Source: Ciborinia camelliae (Eukaryota; Ascomycota; Leotiomycetes; Helotiales; Sclerotiniaceae). From it: a stretch of 64,000 nt of DNA. Position numbers and translations under genes: made by a program. How positions within the stretch are numbered: position 1 is the first letter of the stretch; each line of letters starts with the position of its first letter. This document shows, piece by piece, positions 55,373 through 64,000 of this stretch. A model generated the notes under the pieces. It was not told the origin of the DNA, made no database searches, and worked only from the letters and a program-made list of their open reading frames with translations. Location: positions 23,669-87,668 of the forward strand of contig JANPYM010000011.1 of NCBI GenBank assembly GCA_025890175.1. Reading direction: 5' to 3'.

Positions 55373-55779
55373 GTTGGGATCTCACACGCTACCCCTAAAA
55401 CGACATTATGATAGCTGAATGGACATTAGTATGAAGATTGGGAATGGTCTAGATTAATAATTGGAGCTAGAAGAACTATTTTAGAAAGAGATATAGACAT
55501 TAAAGCCACTATGATGACCACCACAAGGAAGATTGATTCAATAGAACTCAATCAGTGTTCAGCTCCCGTCATGCGGTGAGGAAGTGAAGTGAAGAGAGAG
55601 GTTGGGACAGCCGAGGATTATCCATCTCAACTTGCATAAAGATTACGTAATGGGGATTTCATCATCAATCTGCATAGCACTGCTAGTATTAACCCGTGAT
55701 AACTCAAACAGTAAATCTCCGTCCTCTTCCCTCCAACTCAAGCACCCATTCTTTGCAGCAATACAACCTAGCGATATCC
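55373..55779. promoter_or_regulatory. Intergenic region between transporter and regulator genes
   Basis: 407 bp containing the transporter 3' end and the regulator promoter. No ORF of note and no specific operator recognised. Confidence 0.4.
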
Positions 55780-57420
55780 ATGGCCTCCCCGTTACGACCA
55801 TTAAAACGCAAACGCGCGCGAATAGCCTGCGAATCCTGCCGAGACCGCAAAAGAAAATGCGATGGCGGTCAGCCATGTGATTCCTTTCTCCGATTCGAAT
55901 ATGACTGCCAATATAAATCCTCGTACTCGGGGACTCCTAAAAAGGCGAAATATGACACGGACTCATTATCAGAACCAGCTCCTGCGCATGTGGAATCCTT
56001 GCCTCCTTCATTAGAGGCCAATTCCGGAGCAACTTTTGCGAGGCAGTTGGCTCTGAAAATTGATCCTCAAAATGCACCGAGATTGCATCTGTTTTCTTGG
56101 AACGTTGGGGAAAGGTCTAGTACTGCTGGTTCGGAGAAATCTGGGACGTTGTCAATTGAAGATATATTTTCATTGGCCATCGTGGATGAATTATCTTCGT
56201 TTTATTTTGAAAAGGTTGATATATGTTATAATTTCATTGATCGTGTGAAGTTTTTCCAACGATGGCAGGTACGAAAGCTTGTCATGAATGAAAAGAAACC
56301 ATTTGATGCTGTCGTATTTGGAGTCACAGCGCTTGGTAGTCTCTTTTCCAACCGGACCGCACCTTTGTTAGAACTACAGCTTGTTGAATCTGCGCGGTCA
56401 ATTCTCCATGACTGTTCTGGGGACATACCATCTACGGAAATCATCACGGCACAACTTCTCAGGGTTATTTATTTACGGATGACAGCATCGCCACATGTGT
56501 CTTGGATGGCCAGTTGCACTCTAATGCATATGATCGAAGCAGCAGGTCTTCATCTCCCATCAACCGTGGACAATGATTTTCCACAACCAGCGGAAGACCG
56601 TAATTCAGAATTGCGATGGAGACTATTCGGCATATCCCAGCACCTTAACACATGGATCTCATTTGATCTAGGTCGATCCCGTGTAATTCTCCAAGGAGGA
56701 GTTCCATCAGTCCTCCCATATTTGAAGCAGAAAGACTCTACAAAAGAGCTTCTAAGCCTATTACCCCTATCCGAAGCTTTAGACCCCAGCAACCAACAAA
56801 ACGCATCGAATCTGGAATCCGCATTTCTTCAAGTCCTGAACAGCATTCATGTTCAACCGCCATCTGTCATGGCTCAAACTAATCTGATGCTTTGCATATA
56901 TCGGCGACTTCGCGCGTTGAATTGGACCATTTCTCCCGATCTTTTAGATCGAGCATTGAAATTGATGAGTAAAGGTTTGAGATGTGCGCGAGAAATGGTT
57001 GCGACAAGTTGTCCATGGCATCACATGGCCAATGTACCCTTTCAGATCATCTGTACACTTCTCGCGATCGATAACCGAAGTTCATTATCGAAACTAGGAG
57101 ATGCGATGAAGACACTTGGTGAAGTAGCAGCTGCGTACGATACGAGTGTCATGAGAGAAGCTTACAAAACTGCTCGATTACTTGTTCTAATCTATCAAAA
57201 GAGAAAAGAAGACGATGCAAAGTTACTCGGGGATATTATTCAGGCTGATCCTTTACCATCTATTGATCCTACGACGTTGGAGAAAACTAATGCTCAACCG
57301 CTCCAGGACATCAGCTATGGTGATCCTTGGCTGGAATCACTTATGGTGGATATACCTGACCTAGAGGATATCGAAGCACAATTCTCAACGTCCAACATGC
57401 CGTGGACCTTTCAGGGTTGA
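55780..57420 (+). CDS. Zn2Cys6 transcription factor lacking one zinc cysteine
   Basis: Single exon of 546 aa from the first ATG (55780); the open frame upstream begins with GTG and is probably 5' UTR. The basic N-terminus KRKRARIACESCRDRKRKC leads into a Zn2Cys6 knuckle with cysteines 17, 20, 27, 33 and 43. The fifth ligand, expected at residue 36, is phenylalanine (TTT at 55885-55887), one G-to-T change away from a cysteine codon. The middle contains the fungal_trans homology region, with ELRWRLFGISQHLNTWISFDLGR around 290-310. There is no membrane segment. If the zinc cluster fails, DNA binding may be impaired, yet the remaining 500 codons are open. A likely role is regulation of the adjacent transporter, an inference from position. 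Confidence 0.88.
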   Translation: MASPLRPLKRKRARIACESCRDRKRKCDGGQPCDSFLRFEYDCQYKSSYSGTPKKAKYDTDSLSEPAPAHVESLPPSLEANSGATFARQLALKIDPQNAPRLHLFSWNVGERSSTAGSEKSGTLSIEDIFSLAIVDELSSFYFEKVDICYNFIDRVKFFQRWQVRKLVMNEKKPFDAVVFGVTALGSLFSNRTAPLLELQLVESARSILHDCSGDIPSTEIITAQLLRVIYLRMTASPHVSWMASCTLMHMIEAAGLHLPSTVDNDFPQPAEDRNSELRWRLFGISQHLNTWISFDLGRSRVILQGGVPSVLPYLKQKDSTKELLSLLPLSEALDPSNQQNASNLESAFLQVLNSIHVQPPSVMAQTNLMLCIYRRLRALNWTISPDLLDRALKLMSKGLRCAREMVATSCPWHHMANVPFQIICTLLAIDNRSSLSKLGDAMKTLGEVAAAYDTSVMREAYKTARLLVLIYQKRKEDDAKLLGDIIQADPLPSIDPTTLEKTNAQPLQDISYGDPWLESLMVDIPDLEDIEAQFSTSNMPWTFQG

Positions 57421-57530
57421 AATGTTTGAGGCTAAAATCACACCAATACTCCTCATCACAGACGCAATGACAAAATCGACGCAACGGGGACCCAAAAAAT
57501 TACAAGAAGCAACAAATTATATAGTCAAAT

Positions 57531-59179
57531 TTAAGCCCCCACAGGAACATCAAGAACAGCCCAATTCCTATCCGTCAAGCCCCTTACAAAATCCACCATA
57601 TTCGACGAATTCGTCTGAAAAAAAACATGAATCTCCTGTCCCCCCAGTCCACTATCCAAAACCACACTGCCAAGTCTCGTGCCATTCAACCCGCGTTCCG
57701 TGCCCACGACGAAACTTCTTTCCCACGTATCATTTTCCGCCGACCCATTCGATATGATTTCCACAACGGAAAGATTGTGCGCTTGGAAATGCACATTTTT
57801 CGTCGGTGGTGTGACGGTGAAATCGTTTATGGCGGATATCGCGCTATTATGTAGAATATCTGGATACGTGAGTCCAGGGACCCACGTATCCGTGGGATGC
57901 GAAGAAGTGTTTGCCGAGACGTTGAAATCGTACCACATTTGCTGAAGCTCTCCTTGTAGATTTTCCATCCAAACGTAGGTAATGCTAGCGCCACGAACAG
58001 TACACTCCACACCACCCGCGCCATTGGAGTTTGGAAAATTAGCACCTTTGAACCACGTAGTTTGACCGTCGAGATTCCAGCCGAGCTCCTGGATAGTATT
58101 GTTTGAAGCGCCGTAGTAGAGACGGATGCCAAGACCGGAGATGTTGTAGGGGGCTCCATACCATTGATAATTGATGCAGGCGGATAGGCCGACGGCAGAA
58201 GAGTTGGATACTTGAAAGTTACTTGAGCGCAGTGTGCCTTGGCTCCAGCTTTGGGATATGTTACTATTGATCCAATCGGATAGATAGTTATCGGCGGTAA
58301 CATAGAATACATGCCACTTTATGAGCACCATTGTTAGTATAGTGCCTGTGGGAATAGTGCGGCCAACAGAGAGTTTGGGTAAATTTACAGGCGTGGAATA
58401 TGAAAGAAAATTTCCATTTCCCATACAAGTCAAGGGATACAAACGTTGCAAAATGTCGCGTTCGGAGCATCATGCATGATCGCTGAGATCAATCTTCATG
58501 TGTCTTTGTATCATAGGTACCAAGAGTAATCATATCACAAACATACCCAAGAAAAACCGAAAGCTCTAGTAGAAACCACATAACAAAAAGCTCCAGGAAA
58601 ACTTACCAGTAGCTCATTAGCATACTCATACGACAACGCCATCAACGGCGTGCTATTTCGAGCCACCAATGTCTCTCCATCGAAATTTCCTTGGGAGGTA
58701 TCAAGATCACCTATGTTTGAACCACCTGTCCATATACCATTCTGGTATTCACTTCGAATAATGACCCCATCATATCTTTGTGTATATGCGGTAATCTTTG
58801 TAGTATTATCAAGATCTATTGCGACGACACCACTTCCGTTGATGGCACCATGATTCCACACCGGTGTTGAAGTGTTGGGCTTACGAAGTTCGAATCTAAG
58901 GCTTACTCCTAAAGCAATGGCAGTCACAGCTATTGTGAGGAATATCAATGCGACATATCGGATCTTGGTCCGTTTACCATGTGATTTGGTTGGATCATTA
59001 ATATTCGAGGTAAATGACTCGGATGCCTGCATACGAGAATCGCGAAGTGACGGATGCGTATAATATGAATTGACTTCTGGAAGCGAGGAATGGCGCCTCT
59101 CTCTGTTATCAATCATTGGCGCATTGCTATCCGGTATGTTCTCAATCGGTGCAAGTTGCTTCGGATACGTATGTTCCAT
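57531..59179 (-). CDS. Membrane-anchored fucose-specific-lectin-like protein
   Basis: Exons 59179-58607 and 58316-57531 (452 aa), joined by a 290-nt intron with GTAAGT donor, CTAAC branch site and AAG acceptor. The protein has a 75-residue polar N-terminal tail, one transmembrane helix (YVALIFLTIAVTAIALGVSL) and a long N-glycosylated outer domain, giving a type II orientation. The outer domain repeats short beta-propeller-like units (ITAYTQRYDGVIIRSEYQNGIW, IRLYYGASNNTIQELGW, ITYVWMENLQGELQQMWYDF) typical of fungal fucose lectins (AAL-like). A recognition or adhesion role on the cell surface is plausible; sugar specificity is untested. The frame is open to 59341, so an earlier ATG (59335) is possible, but 59179 has better context (AAAATGG). 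The intron is unusually long for this window. Confidence 0.75.
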
Positions 59180-59341
59180 TTTCTCGGCTTGAGATTCGGA
59201 TCTATCCGTTCGTTCACCGGATGACGGATCGCTTTGTGTAAGCCACGATGGTATCACGGCATTCACAACATTATCTTCATGATTTCCGACGAATTTCGAA
59301 TTGAAGAGTCGGCGGACGGAGAAGAGGAAGAGCATGGCCAC

Positions 59342-60644
59342 TTGTGAGAATAATGTTTGATCTCATTTCCTTTGAAAAATTGAAAACATACTAGTAGATG
59401 GATGAAGTTGAAGACATAGGTATATGGGTTTAACTCGAGGAAGGAAATGAACTGGCGAGAATGAACAATGAGAATAGACAAATATCATCGGGCACAAATG
59501 GATTACAGATCATAATCTCGTGGGAAACCTGATCGCTGCCTGCTTGGCCAGCCTTATGGTGCATGTAAAGAAGGCGATCATCTACAGCTTGAGACTTCAA
59601 TTCGGGCGTATGTCTTCCTAGTACATACTACATTGTAGGTAGATTCTGAGACAACATTGATATCCCAATCCAATTGCACCAGGAGCTTTTATAAGGCGGA
59701 TTTCGTGAACTTGGCATAATCAGCCACAAGTCACACCATGGTTTACATGTGAAAATAATCTAGCGATTTCAGAGGAGTTTCGGCATGACGCGGCCGCTTG
59801 AATTTAAACGGATTGTTTCATATATAGTCCGGGTGAACCATTTATCCGCCATTTCAGTGATTTCGGGACCGAGAAAAATCTTTGATTCGTCTCTACTAAT
59901 CTCCATCTCCATCTCCATTTGGCAGGATCATATTGGATGATCAAATCCATTCAACCTCAAATACCTTTCACTTCGGAATTGGCTCACCGGAATGCCAGTC
60001 ACTCACTACTCTAATGACAACATAGACATCAACATCAACATCAACATCAACAAACCTGCAAGGAGACTGTCGATGGATGCCAAAGCACACAGCATACATT
60101 TTTGCTACGCGTTTCTGTACGCGTACACTTAACACTTAATCCACTTCCTAAACCGGAAGCTAACGATTAATTCTCTGCAATTTTGGTTGGTTTATGTGGA
60201 GCATGTTGTTTTCCAACTTCTACATGTGTTCTGGAATCCGGATCTGCGGATTCTCGGAAGTATGTAGACATCCTAGTATGTTTCAACAACCTGCTCTGCT
60301 TTGACTGGATGAACTAGGTATCCCATGTTTAATATATTCAACTTGATTGAAGTGGCGGTAGACAAATACCGAAGACCCATCTTCCGCGATATCTAACTAC
60401 CTTCTTTTTATTTTCGCACGCATCATGGCTTAGACGATGCCCTAGGCGCACGTCTGAGGCCTTATGTGGCAGCTGCCAGACTCGTACCATATGCTCGGGA
60501 CCGAGAAATTTATGAGGTATACCATGATAGGTAGGTGGAAATGTTTGAGTTGCTTTTTTTAAAGTAAATATATAAGAAACAAGTTTTGTTCCCTTCAAAT
60601 ATTTTCTCCTTACCCACTCATCTACAGTTCACATTTTATGCACA
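59342..60644. promoter_or_regulatory. Divergent intergenic region between lectin-like and esterase genes
   Basis: About 1.3 kb with both promoters. It contains a short CATCTC run near 59905 and an ACATCA repeat near 60027-60050. A frame at 60338-60598 was rejected. TATA-like ATATATAAG near 60566 lies about 80 bp before the esterase start. Confidence 0.45.
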
Positions 60645-62258
60645 ATGAAGCAGTTTACCTCTCAAGTCCTCGGGGCTGCAACTCTCGTTCATGGAGTCTC
60701 AGCACAGCTTTACAACCAAGTAATTCAAACCAACTTTGGACCCGTTCAAGGTATCCCAGCCTTCAATGCTTCTCCAAATGGTAACCTCTCAAATTGGAAA
60801 GACATTACCGTTTGGAAGGGTATTCCATATGGTGCCGATACATCGGGGGAAAATCGTTGGACACCTCCAAAGAACGCAACCGCTTGGAACACCACCCTCC
60901 AAGCCAACAAGATGGGACCTCTTTGTGGGCCAGCTAACCCATCTACTGCCGGTGGTTCTGTTAGCGAAGATTGCTTGAACCTCAACGTCTGGAGCAACGC
61001 CAACTCTACCGATGCTAAACTCCCAGTTGTTCTCTGGTCTTTTCCAGCAGGTGGTGCTGCAGACCAACCTTTGTTTGATGGTGCTGGAATGGCAGATCAA
61101 GGCATTGTCTTTGTCAACTATAATTACCGTATTAGTGCCCTTGGGTGGCTTTCAACCCCAGAACTTTCAGAGGAGATGTACAAAGCTACCGGATCTAACA
61201 GCTCTGGAAACTGGGGTCAACTTGATCAGATCCACGCTTTGAAATGGGTCCACGCCAATATTGCCGCCTTTGGTGGAAACCCAGATCACATCACGGTTAT
61301 GGGTCAATCCGCAGGTTCGGCTGCCGTTTACCACTTCGTCAACAGCCCGTTGACTAAGGGACTCATTGTCGGTGCCATCGCTGAGTCGGGAACCCGTGAT
61401 CCATATGATCCCGAAGCTCTTACCCTTGCCGAAAACTATCGCAATCAATCTTATGCTCTCCAATCCGGCTTGGAGTACATGGCTTCCAAGAACGTTAGTA
61501 CCATTGCCGAGATGCGTGCTCTCCCTCTTTCCGATCTTGAAGAACCTCTCTTCAGGTCCACCTTCTCAGATCGATTCGGTAATGTTCTTGACGATTACGC
61601 CATCCCCGCTAAATATATCGAGACTCTTGAGACCGGTCCCGCAAACGACGTTCCCTATATTACTGGAAACACCAAGGATGAATCCGGAGCCGCTACAAGC
61701 ACCAACCTCACGGTCGCTGAATATGAAGCAGACATGAAATCCCAATACGGTGCTTACAACCTCTCATCTACATTCTTGAAGCTCTACCCCGCTGCCAATT
61801 CTTCCCAAGCCGACATGGCCTACAACGCACACTGGCGCGACACCTCACGAGTTTCCAGCTGGTCCTTCGCTAATCGCTGGTCCGTCAAATCCAGCTCTCC
61901 AATCTGGACCTACTACTGGGACCACGCCCCACCCGGACAAGATCAAGGAGCTTACCATGAATCCGAAATCAACTATGTTCTCAACAATCTGTACGGAACC
62001 GTCAATACCCCATGGGAAGCGATCGATTATGAAATCGCGCTCAAGATGAATGGATACTGGGCCAACTTTGCCAAGACGGGTAATCCCAACACCGGCTGTT
62101 CGTATCGTGGCAATGGAACCCTTCCTCAGTGGAATGTTAATTCGAAAACGGATAAGTTGACTTTGGAGGTTGGGGATGGCTTTGGTGAGGTCCCGATTGC
62201 AAGTGATGAGCAAGTGGCTGCTATTACTAGTTATTTTTCATCCCAGACTCCTGTTTAG
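60645..62258 (+). CDS. Secreted type-B carboxylesterase / lipase
   Basis: A single 537-aa exon. Residues 1-20 are a signal peptide (VLGAATLVHGVSA, then QLYNQ). Carboxylesterase marks are VWKGIPYG, the disulphide-linked SEDCLNLNVW, the nucleophile elbow GQSAGS with Ser222, Glu346 in GNTKDESGA, and His438 in GAYHESEINYV, a full Ser-Glu-His triad. About ten N-glycosylation sites fit secretion. The segment that normally forms the oxyanion hole (HGGG) reads SFPAGGAADQP (132-142), so this belongs to a variant subgroup. Such enzymes cleave esters of lipids, plant phenolics or mycotoxins; the natural substrate is unknown. Start: first ATG, 45 bp after a pyrimidine-rich leader. Confidence 0.92.
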   Translation: MKQFTSQVLGAATLVHGVSAQLYNQVIQTNFGPVQGIPAFNASPNGNLSNWKDITVWKGIPYGADTSGENRWTPPKNATAWNTTLQANKMGPLCGPANPSTAGGSVSEDCLNLNVWSNANSTDAKLPVVLWSFPAGGAADQPLFDGAGMADQGIVFVNYNYRISALGWLSTPELSEEMYKATGSNSSGNWGQLDQIHALKWVHANIAAFGGNPDHITVMGQSAGSAAVYHFVNSPLTKGLIVGAIAESGTRDPYDPEALTLAENYRNQSYALQSGLEYMASKNVSTIAEMRALPLSDLEEPLFRSTFSDRFGNVLDDYAIPAKYIETLETGPANDVPYITGNTKDESGAATSTNLTVAEYEADMKSQYGAYNLSSTFLKLYPAANSSQADMAYNAHWRDTSRVSSWSFANRWSVKSSSPIWTYYWDHAPPGQDQGAYHESEINYVLNNLYGTVNTPWEAIDYEIALKMNGYWANFAKTGNPNTGCSYRGNGTLPQWNVNSKTDKLTLEVGDGFGEVPIASDEQVAAITSYFSSQTPV

Positions 62259-62714
62259 ATTTTTGGCGGAATGTGTGACGTGGAACGAACGACATTTTTT
62301 GTATAATATGTATTCACTATAAAAGTAAAGCGAGCGAGCGAGCAATTCATTCTTATGTATATTTCGCGTATTTTATTCAATAATTCAAAATATGACTTGT
62401 ATCATACCTCCAGCTACCTACATTCAACTCTCGTGCTCTTCCGAATAAACTCTTCCATCTGAACTATTCAGTCTCATATTCATCTCATAACATGGTGCAT
62501 AGGTACCTATTATAGATACTGCTTATATTCATCCAACCATATAATTAACCAAGCTATGCAATGGAACAGAACATTCTAAAAGTCCATTCAATAGATAGGT
62601 AGGTTATTAGTTGATTAATTCTCGGCTTGAAATTCACATCCATCTATCTTGTGACAAATATAATGTCCTCCCCCTTTTACCCATCCCTCGCCCGAATTAT
62701 GCATCTATCATTTT
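62259..62714. other. Convergent 3' intergenic region
   Basis: Between esterase and the small membrane-protein gene. A short GAGC repeat lies at about 62329-62343. No gene seen. Confidence 0.55.
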
Positions 62715-63377
62715 CTAAAACACCAAACACCAGCCCAAAACTTCCTTTAAACNNNNNNNNNNCCCTCCCCCCTCCCCAACCCCCTCTACCGGCATCTTCT
62801 CCCTCGCCCCCTCACTCTCCCTCTCCATATCCCCATTCCCATCCCCATCCCCATCCCTAACCCTCAGAATCTGATACCCATCTATAGTATCACTATCATA
62901 CCCTTCCTCTCCATACCTACCTCCATACCCATAACCATATCCCTGAAACTCCGACCTCGAGTCATACAACACACCGCGATTCCCATTCCCACTCCCATTG
63001 CCACCATTCCCAGTACCACCCATCCCCGCCACAACACCGCCTCCGCCTCCTCCTCCGCCTAACCCCGAGCTCCTCAAAACTCTCTCGCGTCGTCTGCCCC
63101 GGGAATATCTTTCATATCTTTCCCCTCCATACCTCTCACCACCAAACCTATCACGTCCACCCCTATCATTTTCCCTTCCATACCTCCGCGAATTCGACCT
63201 GCGTATCCGATATCGCGATCCCGTTCGAGAAGAATAAATGACGTATGTGAAAAGAATGAAGAGAGTAAAGAGGATGAGAAGGGGAAGGAAAATTTGGTTT
63301 TGTGTTGTTAGGGAGTTGGTGTTGAGGGAGGGGGAGTTGGATTTGGATTTGGATTTGGATTTGGATTTATGAGGCAT
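62715..63377 (-). CDS. Small low-complexity single-pass membrane protein (hypothetical)
   Basis: A 220-codon frame starting at 63377 (ATGCCTCATAAATCC). The N-terminus is an SK-repeat (five KS units, encoded by GGATTT repeats on the plus strand), then a strong transmembrane helix (IFLPLLILFTLFILFTYVIY, about 31-50), an R/Y/G-rich stretch (RYGGERYERYSRGRRRER), a poly-glycine run, YGYG repeats and an acidic end. Similar short R/G-rich membrane proteins of unknown role occur in many ascomycetes. The frame crosses a run of ten Ns (62753-62762), so the true C-terminus and even the frame after residue 205 are uncertain. Confidence 0.6.
   Translation of the reverse strand: MPHKSKSKSKSKSNSPSLNTNSLTTQNQIFLPLLILFTLFILFTYVIYSSRTGSRYRIRRSNSRRYGRENDRGGRDRFGGERYGGERYERYSRGRRRERVLRSSGLGGGGGGGGVVAGMGGTGNGGNGSGNGNRGVLYDSRSEFQGYGYGYGGRYGEEGYDSDTIDGYQILRVRDGDGDGNGDMERESEGAREKMPVEGVGEGGGXXXXLKEVLGWCLVF
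62753..62762. other. Assembly gap (10 N)
   Basis: Ten ambiguous bases inside a CCCTCCC-rich low-complexity stretch. It falls in the coding frame of the small membrane protein, so its last 15 or so residues are unreliable. Confidence 0.99.
63339..63369. repeat. GGATTT hexanucleotide repeat
   Basis: Five units on the plus strand; on the minus strand they encode the Lys-Ser repeat at the N-terminus of the small membrane protein. Confidence 0.95.
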
Positions 63378-63416
63378 TTTGGGAATGCCGGGGGTGTGGG
63401 GTCCTGGTTAGTTGGG

Positions 63417-64000
63417 TTAAATTCGGTATATATTTTTTGGGGGAGGAATCGATAAATAAAAGAATAGAATAAAATAAAATAACATCGGCGATCCATCACT
63501 TTGAAATTTGCAGAGGTGAGTGAAGTACGTGCAAACGAAACCAAAACAATTCGAAAATTCAAAATTCCACATACCGAAAAATCCCCTCCCGGCCCCCTCT
63601 CCCTTCGCCAAAACACTAACTCTCCAGCCTATACTATCTATCAATTTCTCTTGTTCCTCTTTCTCTTTCTCGTTTTTCGTTTTCTCATCCTCCTTTCCCT
63701 TTCCCACTTTCTCATCCTCTTTTCCCTTTCCCTTTCCATCTTTCTCCTTCTCCTTTTCCCCATCCCCCAAACCCAAACTAATATTCAAAATCCCCTCATT
63801 GATCCGCATATGATAAGCATCCCAGACTTCTGCGAAAAGATTTGGTTTTCCCATTGGCATTTTCTCCATGTTTGATGAGGAGGAGGAGGAAGAAGAGGAT
63901 GAGGAGGATGATGGTTCAACACCCGGTGCATCATATCCTTTCATAACATCGACCAACTCCGTAATAAACCCATGATTCCTAGGCGCGCCTAGGATGCGTG
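63417..64000 (-). CDS. Partial gene, product not recognised (5' end beyond the window)
   Basis: The frame is open from the right edge: ILGAPRNHGFITELVDVMKGYDAPG is followed by a poly-serine run (13 S), then NMEKMPMGKPNLFAEVWDAY, NEGILNISLGLG, and a very K/E/D-rich tract (GKGKEDEKVGKGKEDEK). It then reaches IDSIGWRVSVLAKGEGAGRGFFG. Beyond about 63560 the sequence looks non-coding, and a GTATGT donor near there suggests an intron, so the true 3' end is uncertain. The first part has the feel of an enzyme segment, but I cannot name the family. The gene starts outside the window. Confidence 0.55.
   Translation of the reverse strand, partial: RILGAPRNHGFITELVDVMKGYDAPGVEPSSSSSSSSSSSSSNMEKMPMGKPNLFAEVWDAYHMRINEGILNISLGLGDGEKEKEKDGKGKGKEDEKVGKGKEDEKTKNEKEKEEQEKLIDSIGWRVSVLAKGEGAGRGFFGMWNFEFSNCFGFVCTYFTHLCKFQSDGSPMLFYFILFFYLSIPPPKNIYRI
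63977..63994. repeat. Perfect 18-bp palindrome
   Basis: TCCTAGGCGCGCCTAGGA at the right edge of the window, inside the open frame of the partial gene (codons for ILGAPR). Confidence 0.9.

Noticed and set aside
1..64000. CRISPR array, rRNA or tRNA genes
   Set aside because: None of the repeats has CRISPR architecture, the genome is eukaryotic, and no convincing tRNA or rRNA sequence was seen.

Overview
The window looks like the edge of an AT-rich repeat compartment joined to a gene-rich euchromatic stretch in a filamentous ascomycete (Pezizomycotina, possibly Leotiomycetes; the class is inference). Genes carry short introns (44-100 nt) with GTRNGT donors and CTRAC-like branch points. The families are typical of such fungi: Zn2Cys6 regulator, UstYa-like protein, P450s, fucose lectin, BBE-type oxidase, CHL4/CENP-N. 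The repeats differ almost only by C/T and G/A transitions, the signature of repeat-induced point mutation (RIP).

Layout. 1-7380 is an AT-rich block without credible genes. It holds a degenerate tandem array (1-1010), an 81-bp tandem duplication, an inverted-repeat element (about 1640-3050), a small LTR element with matching 5-bp target duplications whose interior is a minisatellite rather than coding sequence (5083-6275), and a solo LTR (6535-6740). 7810-16502 is an accessory segment: a CYP65-like P450, an 83-aa secreted ten-cysteine protein, a second P450 (trichodiene-oxygenase-like), a broken UstYa-family gene and a SAM-methyltransferase-like gene, all on the minus strand. It contains a smaller AT-rich patch, palindromes and a 22-bp minisatellite. 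It may be the decayed remnant of a secondary-metabolite or RiPP-type cluster (inference).

18199-28670 holds a beta-carbonic anhydrase, an intact six-exon CSC1/OSCA-type channel, a three-exon nitrilase, a secreted BBE-type FAD oxidase and a short-chain dehydrogenase. 28671-36086 is gene-poor and contains a decayed arylsulfotransferase-like gene. 36087-48616 is mainly housekeeping: a 1005-aa coiled-coil protein, a TatD-type nuclease with a likely mitochondrial presequence, the kinetochore protein CHL4/CENP-N, and a 1023-aa nuclear-GTPase-like (SLIP-GC/dynamin-superfamily) protein in five exons.

49789-64000: a nitronate monooxygenase and a flavohaemoglobin are divergently transcribed across 1.1 kb, a plausible nitrogen-oxide detoxification pair. 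Then come an MCT-like MFS transporter next to a Zn2Cys6 regulator that lacks one zinc-binding cysteine, a membrane-anchored fucose-lectin-like protein, a secreted type-B carboxylesterase, a small low-complexity membrane protein interrupted by a 10-N gap, and a partial gene running off the right edge.

Exon structures were assembled by hand from reading frame, splice consensus and family expectation. They are predictions without transcript support. Domain assignments rest on recalled motifs, not on searches.
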